Assembly (NCBI RefSeq): GCF_004959855.1
Contig: NZ_SPNT01000002.1
Span: forward strand, 248,001 to 312,000
Origin: Nitratireductor sp. XY-223
Lineage (GTDB): Bacteria > Pseudomonadota > Alphaproteobacteria > Rhizobiales > Rhizobiaceae
Reading direction: 5' to 3'
Length of the DNA stretch: 64,000 nt
Part shown: positions 1-8,897 of the stretch, piece by piece
Layout of the letters: every line of letters begins with the position of its first letter
Numbering within the stretch: position 1 is the stretch's first letter
The notes under the pieces: generated by a model
Seen by the model: the letters and a program-made list of their open reading frames with translations, nothing else
Database searches by the model: none
Told to the model about the DNA's origin: nothing
Position numbers and translations under genes: made by a program

Positions 1-719
1 TCAAACTGGATGTAATGGCATGCCCCGTCGACCGCGAGGAAGTCCGCCGTTTCGTAGCGCTCGGCCATCAATCGCGCGGTGCTCGTCGCCACGGCCTTGT
101 CCTCGGTTCCTGAAATGAAGAGCAGGGGGCAGGAAACCTTGTTGTGGTCAACAAGCGTGGTTTGGTGAACGTCATACATCCAGAAGACAAACTCGAAAAG
201 CACCCGACCGGATTCGGTGCCGAGACGCGCATGGATGTCACGTTGCATATCGGTCGGCAGCGTGTTCAGCCCATACTTCGTCAGAAGTTCGAGATCTTGC
301 CCCAGCGCCTGCTCCCAGAAAGCGCCTGCCGAAATGAACAGCTTTCCCAGTTCACGCTCCCCGTCCGTCGTCGGCAAAATGCCGTTCACAATGCTGCTGT
401 TGAGGAGGACGCCCGCTCTCAAGGCTCCCTCGGCCGCCAGGAGCTGCGCGACAACCCCACCAAGAGAATGGCCTGCAACAACCGGACTCTCGCCAATCTC
501 TCCAATCGCTTGCCGGGCATCGTCCATGAAATCCGCGATGCTTAGCCCGACGAGCTTGGCGTCGCGTTCCGGTCCGGGCGGCAGGTCATGATGCCGGTAG
601 GTGAGGCTGTGGCAGACATAACCGGAAGCCTCGAAGGACATACGGACATTATCCATCGTCCAAGCCGCAGCGTTGGTGCCGGTCAAAAGCAAGACTGGAG
701 GTAAAGAGCCATTTGGCAT
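1..719 (-). CDS. alpha/beta hydrolase, partial (C-terminus beyond left edge)
   Basis: Translating leftwards from the ATG at 717-719 gives an open frame that reaches base 1 without a stop. It carries an HG-less alpha/beta-hydrolase layout: an N-terminal LLLTGTNAAAW strand and turn, the nucleophile elbow GHSLGG at about residues 95-100, a late FISGTEDKAVA strand typical of the acid residue, and ACHYIQFD near the edge as the likely catalytic His. About 240 residues are visible, so only a few dozen or fewer should be missing. The family hydrolyses esters, amides or haloalkanes, and the substrate cannot be told. No operon partner is visible; the next gene, bfr, lies 200 bp away on the same strand. 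Confidence 0.8.
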   Translation of the reverse strand, partial: MPNGSLPPVLLLTGTNAAAWTMDNVRMSFEASGYVCHSLTYRHHDLPPGPERDAKLVGLSIADFMDDARQAIGEIGESPVVAGHSLGGVVAQLLAAEGALRAGVLLNSSIVNGILPTTDGERELGKLFISAGAFWEQALGQDLELLTKYGLNTLPTDMQRDIHARLGTESGRVLFEFVFWMYDVHQTTLVDHNKVSCPLLFISGTEDKAVATSTARLMAERYETADFLAVDGACHYIQF

Positions 720-922
720 CTGAAACTCCCAATGAAACAGGGCTGCCGGATAGTGAACACACCACCGTGGCTTCGTCACGCCAGATTTAACGGACCTTGG
801 GTGTTGCGCAAGTCGTCAAAGGTCCGCTTTGTCCATATTGCCGACGTGCACAGTCGATTGATCAATCGCGGTACATTGTCCGAAAGCCGTCACAAAGGTT
901 CGACCGTTTATGATTACATGCC

Positions 923-1408
923 CTAGTCGCCGTCATTCGCCGGCGAGGCGTTGAGCAGGCCGTACTGCTTGTCGCCGATCGTGTCGTAGAGATCGATCTG
1001 GGTCTCGAGGAAGTCGATATGGCCTTCCTCGTCGGACATCAGCTCCTCGAAAAGGCCCATGGTGACATAGTCGCCCTCGTCCCGGCACGCTTCGCGCGCC
1101 TCCTTGTAGAGGCCGCGCGCCTCGTATTCGGCCCGAAGATCCGCATCGAGCACCTCGCGGACGGTCTCGCCGATGACCAGCGGATTGAGCGTCTGCAGGT
1201 TGGGATGGCCCTCCAGGAAGATGATGCGCACGATGAGCTTGTCCGCGTGCTCCATTTCCTCGATCGCCTCCTCGCGCCACTTGGAGGCCAGCTTTCCGAA
1301 ACCCCAGTCGTCCATCAGGCGGTAATGCAGCCAAAACTGGCTGGATGCGGTCAGTTCGTGCTTGAGGGCCTTGTTGAGGTAATCAAGAACCTTCTTATTG
1401 CCTTTCAT
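923..1408 (-). CDS. bfr: bacterioferritin
   Basis: 161-residue haem-containing iron-storage ferritin that oxidises Fe(II) and stores it as a mineral core in a cytoplasmic 24-mer. All key residues are visible: E18 (in KHELTAS), E51 and H54 of the ferroxidase site, M52 as the inter-subunit haem ligand (EEMEH), and a second ExxH pair in [11 protein letters not shown]. Length matches the family. The ATG at 1406-1408 is chosen because AAGGAG lies just upstream and the mature N-terminus [15 protein letters not shown] is canonical; a longer frame upstream belongs to other DNA. Its start overlaps the stop of the upstream bfd gene as ATGA, so translation is probably coupled. Confidence 0.95.
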   Translation of the reverse strand: MKGNKKVLDYLNKALKHELTASSQFWLHYRLMDDWGFGKLASKWREEAIEEMEHADKLIVRIIFLEGHPNLQTLNPLVIGETVREVLDADLRAEYEARGLYKEAREACRDEGDYVTMGLFEELMSDEEGHIDFLETQIDLYDTIGDKQYGLLNASPANDGD

Positions 1409-1647
1409 TTCAATCTCCTTGGTATGTCCTGACCGCGCAAGATGTCTTCCCGCACGATGATGTCGGCCGAAATCATGCTGATCCGCCGCGTCAGCAGCGG
1501 CGAACAATCCATGCAGTCCGGCTTGCGGCCGAGATGCCGGTAAACGCGGTTGAGCGTCACCGGCGCCTTCGGATTTTCAGTGATAAGGGCCCGCACGGCC
1601 GCGCGCAACTCATCCTGGCGAATAACGCAGCAGGAGCACAGGATCAT
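1405..1647 (-). CDS. bfd: bacterioferritin-associated ferredoxin-like [2Fe-2S] protein
   Basis: 80-residue Bfd-family protein. Bfd binds bacterioferritin and passes electrons to its haem to release stored iron. The N-terminus MILCSCCVI supplies the first Cys pair (C4, C6) and C45-x2-C48 (CMDC) the second, matching the C-x-C...C-x2-C cluster motif, although the spacing between pairs is slightly longer than usual. It ends inside the bfr start codon (ATGA overlap), which supports functional pairing. The ATG at 1645-1647 lies 49 bp after the preceding VOC gene, so the three could be one transcript. No Fur/Irr/RirA-type box was obvious to me. Confidence 0.85.
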   Translation of the reverse strand: MILCSCCVIRQDELRAAVRALITENPKAPVTLNRVYRHLGRKPDCMDCSPLLTRRISMISADIIVREDILRGQDIPRRLK

Positions 1648-1696
1648 GCGGCGCCTCCAGCGATGTTCCGGTCCGGAAAGACCACCTGCATGCGGC

Positions 1697-2113
1697 TCAG
1701 CCCTGTGGCGGCTCGTCGCAACCGATCATCCATTTGACGCCGAAACGGTCGGTCAGCGTTCCGAACCCGGCGGCCCAGAAGGTGGGGGCCCATGCCATCT
1801 GGATTTCGCCGCCTTCCGCCAGCCTGTCGAAGACCGTCTTGCCTTCGTCCGCTGTGGGAAAACTCAGCATCACGGAGGAGCCCTCCATCCCGGCGCTCTC
1901 GCCCATGATGTTGTCGGAGGCCATCAGGTCGCCATCGCCGATGCGCACGCGCGAATGCATGATCCATCCCTGGCGCTCCTCGGGAACCTGGAATTCGGCC
2001 GGCATGCCGGATGCCGGCATCTGTTCCATGATCTCGCCGCCGAAAATCTCCGCATAGGCGGCAATCGCCTCGGCGCACTGGCCGTTGAAAAACAGATAGG
2101 GTGTCGGTGTCAT
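1697..2113 (-). CDS. VOC/PhnB-like family protein (glyoxalase fold)
   Basis: 138-residue PhnB-like protein of the vicinal oxygen chelate fold (often labelled 3-demethylubiquinone methyltransferase-like by similarity only). The opening MTPTPYLFFNGQCAEAIAAYAEIFGG and the later MLSFPTADEGKTVFDRLAEGG and FGVKWMIGCDEP are typical of the small single-domain PhnB subgroup. The ATG at 2111-2113 gives the canonical start. The actual substrate of this subgroup is generally unknown. It precedes bfd-bfr on the same strand by 49 bp, but a link to iron is not evident from its sequence. Confidence 0.85.
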   Translation of the reverse strand: MTPTPYLFFNGQCAEAIAAYAEIFGGEIMEQMPASGMPAEFQVPEERQGWIMHSRVRIGDGDLMASDNIMGESAGMEGSSVMLSFPTADEGKTVFDRLAEGGEIQMAWAPTFWAAGFGTLTDRFGVKWMIGCDEPPQG

Positions 2114-2221
2114 GGTCGGTCTCCCTGTGTTTTTTCCAACCATACCATATCCCGCAACACGGGGATGGCACTTGTGGCAAAGGCGGCATGCCGGCACAGG
2201 GAGCGGCGGGCTTGTCAGCGC

Positions 2222-2917
2222 CTAGGGAGCGGAAATCCGCGCAATCTCGTCGGCGTAGTCGCCCATCGCGCGGCAGCCGTTGGGACTGAGCGCGTAGATG
2301 CCGGTGTCGACCCGGTCGAACCAGCCGTAATGATTGTCGGCCATCAGCCGCCGGGCCTTTTCCACCCCGGCGCCTGCGGCCACCCGGGCCGCCTTGGTCG
2401 GACCGTTGCGCTCAAGGAAGGAAAGGCACCGCAGCGCGTCCTGACGGTAGGCGGTGATGATCCCCCTCCTTGTCGACCCGCCTGTATTCGGATCGCCGTC
2501 AAGCCGTGCGAATTCGCGCAGCAGCCGCGCCTTGCGCCGGGGCGCCTTGCGCGGCCTGTAGGGCGCCGGATCGAGCACTACCTCCGCTGTTGCATCCTTC
2601 AGCCGCACAATGATCATGCCGAGCCCCAGGCAGCGGCACAGTTTCAGGTTCTTGCGAAGCGACACCGCGAACGCCCTGCCCGTGCCCCGCGGAACGGCCA
2701 CGTAGACCGCGTCGGTCACGCGCTGGCGATCGATCGCCTGGTGCATGAGCGAAAGGGAAAATCCCGTCTTCAATTCAACGATGACGGGGTCTTCATCGCC
2801 GCGCAAGGCGACGATGTCGGCTGCGCCGACCTCGCCCTTGACCACGTAGCCCTGGGCTTCGAGCAGGCACTTGACCGGATCGTAAAGATCGGTTTCACGC
2901 GTTTTCGAGTTAGACAT
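2222..2917 (-). CDS. DUF2161 protein, PD-(D/E)XK nuclease-like fold
   Basis: 231-residue DUF2161-type protein. The N-terminal half has the layout of a PD-(D/E)XK phosphodiesterase core: a GAADIVAL strand with the first Asp, then VIVELKTG with the E-x-K pair, then a basic region. The middle is very basic (PYRPRKAPRRKARLL), and the C-terminal third, residues about 165-230, looks like a winged-helix DNA-binding unit (RRGIITAYRQDALRCLSFLERNGPTKAARVAAGAG). It is probably DNA-acting, but no substrate is known. The ATG at 2915-2917 gives MSNSKTRETDLYDPVK, the usual N-terminus; an upstream start in the same frame is less likely. Divergent from the XRE-2TM gene. Confidence 0.8.
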   Translation of the reverse strand: MSNSKTRETDLYDPVKCLLEAQGYVVKGEVGAADIVALRGDEDPVIVELKTGFSLSLMHQAIDRQRVTDAVYVAVPRGTGRAFAVSLRKNLKLCRCLGLGMIIVRLKDATAEVVLDPAPYRPRKAPRRKARLLREFARLDGDPNTGGSTRRGIITAYRQDALRCLSFLERNGPTKAARVAAGAGVEKARRLMADNHYGWFDRVDTGIYALSPNGCRAMGDYADEIARISAP

Positions 2918-3063
2918 AGCGCGAGGATAGGCCGGTTTTATAAACAAATCGGAAGCAAACGAGGCGCCGTGTCGCGTTGGTGTCGGGGCGCTGGCATGGC
3001 GTCTGTGTATAATTTTCGTTGAATGGTGGAGCGCCCGACCGGGCGTAACTCGGGAGAATAGCG

Positions 3064-3534
3064 ATGTTCATTCGAAAATTGCGGATCGAAAGAGGCTGGC
3101 CGCAGGAAACGCTGGCGGAACTGAGCGGATTGAGCGTGCGCACCATCCAGCGCATCGAACGCGGCAAACCGGCCAGCCTTGAATCGCTTGGCGCCTTGGC
3201 CGCGGCCTTCGATACGGACATTGCCACACTGTCCAAGGAGATGGAGATGTACAAGACAGCGGAAATGACGGAAACGGAGCGCGAAGCCATCGAATATGTG
3301 CGTGATATCAAGGGGTTTTACAGTCACCTGGCCATCTATGTGATCGCGGTGATCGCAATGGCCGTGGCCAATCTCTTCGTCGGAACACACTATCCCTGGT
3401 TTCTCTGGCCGACACTCGGCTGGGGTCTCGGGGTGCTTTCACACGGGTTTTCGGTATTCGAGGTGTTGTCCCTGTTCGGGGTCGATTGGGAAAAGCGCCA
3501 GGTCGAAAAGCGGCTGCAACGCAATCGGACCTGA
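3064..3534 (+). CDS. XRE-type HTH protein with C-terminal 2TM domain
   Basis: 156 residues. Residues 1-60 are a Cro/C1-type helix-turn-helix (RKLRIERGWPQETLAELSG, SVRTIQRIERGKPAS). A short linker leads to a two-helix membrane domain of the 2TM type (YSHLAIYVIAVIAMAVANLFVG, then WFLWPTLGWGLGVLSHGFSVF) and a charged tail KRQVEKRLQR. This arrangement suggests a membrane-anchored DNA-binding protein whose activity could sense the membrane; that is inference. GGGAGAATAGCG precedes the ATG. A 146-bp intergenic region separates it from the divergent DUF2161 gene, its possible target. Confidence 0.85.
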   Translation: MFIRKLRIERGWPQETLAELSGLSVRTIQRIERGKPASLESLGALAAAFDTDIATLSKEMEMYKTAEMTETEREAIEYVRDIKGFYSHLAIYVIAVIAMAVANLFVGTHYPWFLWPTLGWGLGVLSHGFSVFEVLSLFGVDWEKRQVEKRLQRNRT

Positions 3535-3609
3535 CGCACGAGAAATTTCGCCGGATGTCTGCGCATCAAACCATTAGACAAGCGATAACGGTGGCAATAG
3601 TGTCCGCGC

Positions 3610-4821
3610 ATGACCAATCCCACAGAGCTCGACAGTGCCTATTCCTGGAGACGGCTGGCCGTCACGCTGGCGATTGCGGCGACGGCCAATGTCGGCATGT
3701 GGGCGATCGTCGTGATCATGCCGGCGGTGCAGCAGACCTTCGGCATCGACCGGGCCGATACGTCCCTGCCCTATTCGGTGACCATGGTCGGCTTCGCGTT
3801 CGGCAGCGTCTTCATCGGCCGCATGGTGGACCGCATCGGCGTCTTCGGCTCGCTCAACGGTGCGGCGCTCTGCATGACGGCCGGCTACCTGCTGGCGGCA
3901 CAGAGCGGCTCCATCTACAGCCTGTCGGCCTATCAATTGCTCATCGGCTTCGGCGCCGCTGTCGGGTTCGGACCGCTGATCGCCGACATCTCGCACTGGT
4001 TCCTGCGCCGCCGCGGCATCGCGGTCGCCATCGTGGCCAGCGGCAACTACCTGTCCGGGGCCATCTGGCCGACCCTCCTCAGTCCGGTCCTGAGCGGATC
4101 GGGCTGGCAGGCCGTCTACGTGATCCTCGCGGTCTGCATGGTCGCCATTATCGTGCCCCTGTCGTTCCTGCTGCGCCGCCGCATTCCTTTCGAAGCGACG
4201 CAGAGGGCCGACAACCTCGCCGCGGCCAATGCCCGGTCCGTGCAGTTCTCGGCGCGCAGCCTGCAATTGCTGCTGGTCGTCGCCGGCCTCGGCTGCTGCG
4301 TCGCCATGGCGATGCCGCAGGTGCATCTCGTGTCGCTGTGCGTCGATCTCGGCTACGGCCCGGTCGCCGGCGCCGAGATGCTGTCGCTCATGCTTCTGGG
4401 CGGTGTCGTCTCCCGCATCGCCTTCGGCCTAATCGCCGACCGCCTTGGCGGCGTTCTGACCCTGTTGATCGGCTCGACGCTGCAATGCATCGCCTTGTTC
4501 TTCTACCTGCCCTTCGACGGGCTTGCCTCGCTCTACGCGGTCAGCCTGGTGTTCGGCCTCTCGCAGGGCGGGATCGTTCCGAGCTACGCGCTGATCGTGC
4601 GGGAATACCTGCCCGCCCGGGAAGCGGGAACCCGGGTCGGCACCGTCCTGATGGCAACCATATTCGGCATGGCGATCGGCGGCTGGATGTCCGGCTGGAT
4701 CTACGACCAGACCGGGTCTTACCAGATGGCCTTCATCAACGGCATCTTGTGGAACGTGTTGAACATCGCCATCATGGCGATGATATTCCTCAAATCGCAC
4801 AGCCGCACACGGACCGCATGA
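3610..4821 (+). CDS. MFS transporter
   Basis: 403-residue major facilitator superfamily carrier with about twelve hydrophobic segments. The loop 2-3 signature is recognisable as GRMVDRIGVFGS and its repeat in the second half as GLIADRLGGVLT. The general look (VMPAVQQTFGIDRADTSLPYSVTMVGFAFGS; GFGPLIADISHWFLRRRGIAVAI) is that of the monocarboxylate/oxalate-formate-type antiporters. Substrate not determinable. It stands between the XRE-2TM gene and the cyclase on the same strand, with 75 bp and 44 bp gaps, so co-transcription is possible but not shown. Confidence 0.85.
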   Translation: MTNPTELDSAYSWRRLAVTLAIAATANVGMWAIVVIMPAVQQTFGIDRADTSLPYSVTMVGFAFGSVFIGRMVDRIGVFGSLNGAALCMTAGYLLAAQSGSIYSLSAYQLLIGFGAAVGFGPLIADISHWFLRRRGIAVAIVASGNYLSGAIWPTLLSPVLSGSGWQAVYVILAVCMVAIIVPLSFLLRRRIPFEATQRADNLAAANARSVQFSARSLQLLLVVAGLGCCVAMAMPQVHLVSLCVDLGYGPVAGAEMLSLMLLGGVVSRIAFGLIADRLGGVLTLLIGSTLQCIALFFYLPFDGLASLYAVSLVFGLSQGGIVPSYALIVREYLPAREAGTRVGTVLMATIFGMAIGGWMSGWIYDQTGSYQMAFINGILWNVLNIAIMAMIFLKSHSRTRTA

Positions 4822-4865
4822 CGTCCGGCCTTTGAATGCAGCCGGCCGCTGACTATGTATAGCCG

Positions 4866-6179
4866 ATGAATACGATCGCCCACGCCGACGTGGAACAGGA
4901 TCTCGCCGCAGCCGAACAGGCGGGCCTCAAGCTGATGCTCAAGGCGCGCACGGTCGTGCTGGCGCTGATGATGGCAATCACAATATCCGCCGCCAACTAT
5001 CCCACCAACCTGATCGGCGCGGGCGTCATGGCGCTTTTCCTTATCAGCGGCCTCGTCCAGCATCGAATGGTCGGGACCAAAGCCGAACGCTGGTGGCACC
5101 GCTACGCCTTTTTCTCTGTTGATATTCTGGCGATCGCGGCACTGCTCACTTTCATGCCCCTCAGCCTTGGAAGCAGTGAAATTCCGCAGATATTCGTTTT
5201 CCGGACCTTCGGCGTGGAATACACGTTCGCCCTGGTGGCCCTTGCCGCCCTTTCGTTGACGCCGGGGCTGGTGCTGTGGGTCGGTGCGCTGATCACCGCC
5301 TCCTTGTGGGCGACCTACTTTTGGATTGTCAGCGGTATGGAGCGCACACTTTCGTGGGACGATCTGCCGGTCGGACCGAGCCGCGAGGAATTCATCAACC
5401 TGTTCCTCAATCCCGATTTCGTCGGCAGCCAGACCCGGTTCGTCGAAAGCTTCTTCATCCTGTCCTGCACGGCCGTGATCGCCCTCGTTGTGCATCGGGC
5501 CCGCGGCGTCGTTCGGGCCCGTGCGACGGCCGACCGGCAGCGCGCCCGTGCCCTTGAGGTCTTCGGGCAGTACGTACCGCCGCAGATCGCGCAGCGACTT
5601 CTGGAATCCGAGACCTCGCTGCTTCCCGAAAGCCGGACGGCGAGTGTGCTGTTCGCCGACATCGAGGGCTTCACGCGATTGTCGGAAAACAAGTCGCCGG
5701 AAAGCGTAATCGCGCTGCTCAACACCTATTTCGACGCCGTCACCGATATCGTGTCCGACCAGGGCGGCGTGGTGATCAGCTTCGTCGGCGACGCGGTGGT
5801 CGCCGCCTTCAACGCGCCGCTGCCTGTCGAGGAACACGCCCGGCAGGCGGTCAGGACGGCACGCGCGCTGCTCGATACATGCGCGACGCGCGAATTCGAG
5901 GGCGAGACCATCCGCATCCGCATCGGGATCGCGACCGGGCCGGTTGCGGCCGGATGCGTCGGCGGCGGGCGGCGACAGGCCTATACGGTCTACGGCGACA
6001 CGGTGAACCTTGCCCAGCGCCTCGAAGCGCTCAACAAGGAACACGGGACGAGGGCCATGTTCCTGCAGGCAACGGCCGATGCGGCCGGAAGCGAGTTCGC
6101 GTTCCGCGAAGTCGCGGCGACGCCGGTGCGCGGGCGCAGCAACCCCGTCAATGTCTTTACCTTCGACGAAGCGGCCTGA
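4866..6179 (+). CDS. membrane-bound class III adenylate/guanylate cyclase
   Basis: 437 residues. Residues about 28-210 contain about six hydrophobic segments; a charged linker (RARATADRQRARALEVFGQYVPPQIAQRLL) leads to a class III cyclase catalytic domain at 255-430. Metal-binding Asps are D265 (LFADIEGFT) and D309 (SFVGDAVVAAF), and the transition-state region appears as YTVYGDTVNLAQRLE. The enzyme should make cyclic AMP (or cGMP) in the cytoplasm in response to a membrane signal. The ligand of the membrane part is unknown. Convergent with the DUF302 gene only 4 bp away. Confidence 0.9.
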   Translation: MNTIAHADVEQDLAAAEQAGLKLMLKARTVVLALMMAITISAANYPTNLIGAGVMALFLISGLVQHRMVGTKAERWWHRYAFFSVDILAIAALLTFMPLSLGSSEIPQIFVFRTFGVEYTFALVALAALSLTPGLVLWVGALITASLWATYFWIVSGMERTLSWDDLPVGPSREEFINLFLNPDFVGSQTRFVESFFILSCTAVIALVVHRARGVVRARATADRQRARALEVFGQYVPPQIAQRLLESETSLLPESRTASVLFADIEGFTRLSENKSPESVIALLNTYFDAVTDIVSDQGGVVISFVGDAVVAAFNAPLPVEEHARQAVRTARALLDTCATREFEGETIRIRIGIATGPVAAGCVGGGRRQAYTVYGDTVNLAQRLEALNKEHGTRAMFLQATADAAGSEFAFREVAATPVRGRSNPVNVFTFDEAA

Positions 6180-6183
6180 CCGG

Positions 6184-6648
6184 CTACTGCTCGGCCGCCT
6201 TCGCCGTCAGGTTCTTCAGCGCCCCGGTCATCAGCGCAATGCTCGGATGGTCCGGGGCAAGCCCGTGCTTTTCGCCGATCGCCGCCGGCGCCCGGTAGAT
6301 CAGGACCGTTCCGTCCGGCGTCTCGACGGCGATCACGCGGATCGGCAGGTCCAGCCCGGCGGCCTGCGCATCGCGGATCACCGGCGTGCCGAGGCGCGGG
6401 TTGCCGAAGATCAGCAATTCGTTGTCGGGAATATCCATACCAACGGTGCGGCCGCCCTTTTGATGATCGATCCGCGCGAAAACCGTGGCGCCGGCGGCCT
6501 CGACCGCCTGTTCCAGACGGTCCATCGTCTGCGAAACGGAATGCGGGCTCGGCACCTCGACAAGGGTGTCGTCTGCCGCCGCAGGGCCGGCGAATAAACC
6601 GGCCACGGCGATGGAGGCTATGCTGAGGAAGTAGGATCTCGTGCGCAT
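6184..6648 (-). CDS. DUF302 family exported protein
   Basis: 154-residue protein with a Sec signal peptide (MRTRSYFLSIASIAVAGLFAGPAAADD, cleavage after AAA or ADD region) followed by a DUF302 domain: SVSQTMDRLEQAVEAAGATVFARIDHQKGG, then ELLIFGNPRLGTPVIRDAQAAGLDLPIRVIAVE. The DUF302 fold binds small ligands in some members, but the function is not established. The ATG at 6646-6648 is preceded by CAGGAG at good spacing. It lies between a cyclase, with which it converges, and a divergent DUF123 gene. Confidence 0.85.
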   Translation of the reverse strand: MRTRSYFLSIASIAVAGLFAGPAAADDTLVEVPSPHSVSQTMDRLEQAVEAAGATVFARIDHQKGGRTVGMDIPDNELLIFGNPRLGTPVIRDAQAAGLDLPIRVIAVETPDGTVLIYRAPAAIGEKHGLAPDHPSIALMTGALKNLTAKAAEQ

Positions 6649-6771
6649 TTCGGTCTCCTGCAATGTGCGTTCGCAGCGGTGAGGCCATTCCGGCAATCGA
6701 TTGTGGCCGAACTCTGGTGGCCGCGGTAACATTTCGCGGAACTGCGAAGAAAACCAGCGGACCATCGATCG

Positions 6772-7233
6772 ATGTACGGCACTGACGCAATACCGGTTCC
6801 GGGCCGGCTCGCCGACGACCTTCTGGCCCTGCGCGGCCGATGGATGACCGGCGAAAACCCGCCAGACGCGGCCCCGCTCAAAGGCGCATATGTCCTGGCG
6901 TTGTGTCTTGAAGACCCTCTAGCGGTGGAAATCCGGGGCGCCGACTACCGGTTCCGCCCGGGCTGGTACCTTTATGCCGGATGCGCACGGGGCGGCGGCG
7001 GTATCGGCGCGCGAGTGGCGCGCCACTTGCGCAGGGAAAAGGCAATCCACTGGCACATCGACCGGCTGACCCCGCGCGCCGCCAGGGTGGCGGCGCTCGC
7101 GGTGCCGCACGGCGTTGAATGCGACCTGGTCGGCCGCCTCATCGCGACGGGCCGCTACACGGTCCCCGTGAAAGGCTTCGGCAGCAGCGACTGCCGCAAC
7201 TGTCAGGCGCACCTCCTGGCGGCCCGGTACTGA
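6772..7233 (+). CDS. DUF123 / GIY-YIG-related protein
   Basis: 153-residue protein carrying a DUF123 domain, a relative of GIY-YIG nucleases often fused to endonuclease III in archaea. Visible are the GAYVLAL strand, the YRFRPGWYLYAGCARGGGGIGARVARHL core in place of GIY...YIG, HWHIDRLTP, and a C-terminal GFGSSDCRNCQAHLL segment with a conserved Cys/His cluster. An N-terminal extension of about 45 residues (MYGTDAIPVPGRLADDLLALRG) precedes the domain. A DNA-repair role is plausible but unproven. Divergent from the DUF302 gene; convergent with pheA. Confidence 0.8.
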   Translation: MYGTDAIPVPGRLADDLLALRGRWMTGENPPDAAPLKGAYVLALCLEDPLAVEIRGADYRFRPGWYLYAGCARGGGGIGARVARHLRREKAIHWHIDRLTPRAARVAALAVPHGVECDLVGRLIATGRYTVPVKGFGSSDCRNCQAHLLAARY

Positions 7234-7257
7234 CGCTCCCACCATGCGGCCGGCGGC

Positions 7258-8124
7258 TTACTCTCCGCGCGCCTGCGCGGTGCGGAAGGGATGGGCCTTG
7301 TAGGCGCCGAGAATACGCACCTTGGTGGAGAAGAAGCGCAATTCCTCGAGCGCCAGCGCAACGCCCTTGTCCTCCGGATGTCCCTCGATGTCGGCGTAGA
7401 ACTGGGTCGCCGTGAACTTGCCCTCAAGCTGGTAGCTCTCCAGTTTCGTCATGTTGACGCCGTTGGTGGCAAAGCCGCCCATCGCCTTGTAAAGCGCCGC
7501 CGGCATGTTGCGCACATTGAAAACGAAGGTCGTGACGATGAGATCGTCGGGGCGTTCGCGGCGGGCCCACTGGTCGTCGCGCGAAAGCACGACGAAGCGC
7601 GTCACATTGGTGTCGGTGTCCTCGACATCCTCCTGCAGGATCTCAAGGTCATAAAGCTCGGCCGCCAGACGCGGGGCGAATGCCGCCATCGACGGATCGC
7701 CGGTCTCGGCAATCAGCCGCGCGGCGCCGGCCGTGTCGCCCGCGACCACCGGCTGCCAGCCGTTCCGGCGCACGATGTTGCGGCACTGGCCGAGCGCATG
7801 GATATGGCTGTGCACGGTGCTGATCCCCTCCATCGACGCGCCGGGAACGACCATGAGCTGGAAATGGATCGGCATGAAATACTCGCCGACAATGTGGAGG
7901 TTGGATTCGGGAAGCAGGTAATGAATGTCGGCAACCCGGCCGGCGATCGTGTTCTCGATCGGGATCATCGCCAGTTCCGCCTCGCCGCTCGTCACCGCAT
8001 TGAAGGCATCCTCGAAGGTGCGGCAGGGGATCGGCTCCATGTCCGGAAACATGTCGCGGCAGGCCATGTCGGAATTGGCGCCGATTTCGCCCTGGAAGGC
8101 GATCTTCTTCTTCATTTCAGCCAT
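7258..8124 (-). CDS. pheA: prephenate dehydratase
   Basis: 288-residue monofunctional prephenate dehydratase, which converts prephenate to phenylpyruvate for phenylalanine synthesis. The catalytic domain opens with KIAFQGEIGANSDMA and has the signature motif region TNVTRFVVLSRD at about residues 177-188. A C-terminal ACT domain follows (TTFVFNVRNMPAALYKAMGGFATNGVNMTKLESYQLEGKFTATQFYADIEG), giving phenylalanine feedback control. No chorismate mutase domain is fused. It follows kdsB on the same strand by 35 bp, a neighbourhood I recall as common in Rhizobiales. Confidence 0.95.
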   Translation of the reverse strand: MAEMKKKIAFQGEIGANSDMACRDMFPDMEPIPCRTFEDAFNAVTSGEAELAMIPIENTIAGRVADIHYLLPESNLHIVGEYFMPIHFQLMVVPGASMEGISTVHSHIHALGQCRNIVRRNGWQPVVAGDTAGAARLIAETGDPSMAAFAPRLAAELYDLEILQEDVEDTDTNVTRFVVLSRDDQWARRERPDDLIVTTFVFNVRNMPAALYKAMGGFATNGVNMTKLESYQLEGKFTATQFYADIEGHPEDKGVALALEELRFFSTKVRILGAYKAHPFRTAQARGE

Positions 8125-8159
8125 TTGCGGATCCGTTGATGATTGAGATGGGAATGCTG

Positions 8160-8897
8160 TCAGCGGCTCATTAAATGCCTTGCCCGCTCCAGATCGGCGG
8201 GAGTATCGACACCGAGCGGAACCGAGTCAACGATTGCGACATCGATGCGCATGCCGGCTTCGAGGGCGCGCAACTGCTCCAGCTTCTCGCGCTTTTCCAG
8301 CGCCGAGGGCGGCAGCGCCACAAAGCGAGACAAAGCGTCGCGGCGATAGGCGTAAAGGCCGATGTGATGATAGAGCGGACCTTCGCCGAAGGGCGCCGTC
8401 GCGCGGGTGAAGTAAAGTGCCCGCATAAGGTTGTCGGAAATCGGCGAGCCGACGGCCTTGGTCACGTTGGGGTTGGTTTTTTCTTCCTCGTCGGTGATCA
8501 CCACCGCAAGCGTGCCGATGTCGGTCTGCGGGTTCTCCAGCGGCGTCAACGCCGCCCGGATCACATGCGGCTCGATCGTCGGCAGATCGCCCTGGATATT
8601 GATGACAACGTCAAATTTCTTTTCAGTATCAACGGTTTGAAGCGCCTCATGGATCCGGTCCGAGCCCGAGGCGTGGTCCGACCGGGTCATTACCGCGTCA
8701 AACCCGGCAGCCGTGACCGCCGCCTCGACCTCAGGGCTGTCGGTGGCGACGATCACCGGCCCGATACCGGCCTCGCGCGCCCGCTTCGCGACATGCACGA
8801 TCATCGGCTCGCCGGCGATATCAGCGAGTACTTTTCCGGGCAGTCGGCTGGAGCCCAGGCGGGCCGGAATAAGGACGAGATTCGATTGGGACGCCAT
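8160..8897 (-). CDS. kdsB: 3-deoxy-manno-octulosonate cytidylyltransferase (CMP-Kdo synthetase)
   Basis: 245 residues. The enzyme activates Kdo with CTP for lipopolysaccharide inner-core synthesis in the cytoplasm. The nucleotide-binding start [23 protein letters not shown], the [16 protein letters not shown] segment and [14 protein letters not shown] are diagnostic. The ATG at 8895-8897 is preferred over an in-frame TTG four codons upstream. It runs ahead of pheA. Presence of kdsB implies a Gram-negative outer membrane. It is divergent from the CycM-like cytochrome gene across about 150 bp. Confidence 0.95.
   Translation of the reverse strand: MASQSNLVLIPARLGSSRLPGKVLADIAGEPMIVHVAKRAREAGIGPVIVATDSPEVEAAVTAAGFDAVMTRSDHASGSDRIHEALQTVDTEKKFDVVINIQGDLPTIEPHVIRAALTPLENPQTDIGTLAVVITDEEEKTNPNVTKAVGSPISDNLMRALYFTRATAPFGEGPLYHHIGLYAYRRDALSRFVALPPSALEKREKLEQLRALEAGMRIDVAIVDSVPLGVDTPADLERARHLMSR

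Noticed and set aside
791-826. CGGACCTT/AAGGTCCG inverted repeat between the hydrolase and bfr as a terminator
   Set aside because: The 20-bp loop and missing T run make termination unlikely; could be chance.
1550-3022. Long open frame on the + strand, about 490 codons
   Set aside because: It runs antisense through the VOC and DUF2161 genes, has no recognisable domains and an Arg/His/Gly-rich composition typical of shadow frames in GC-rich DNA.
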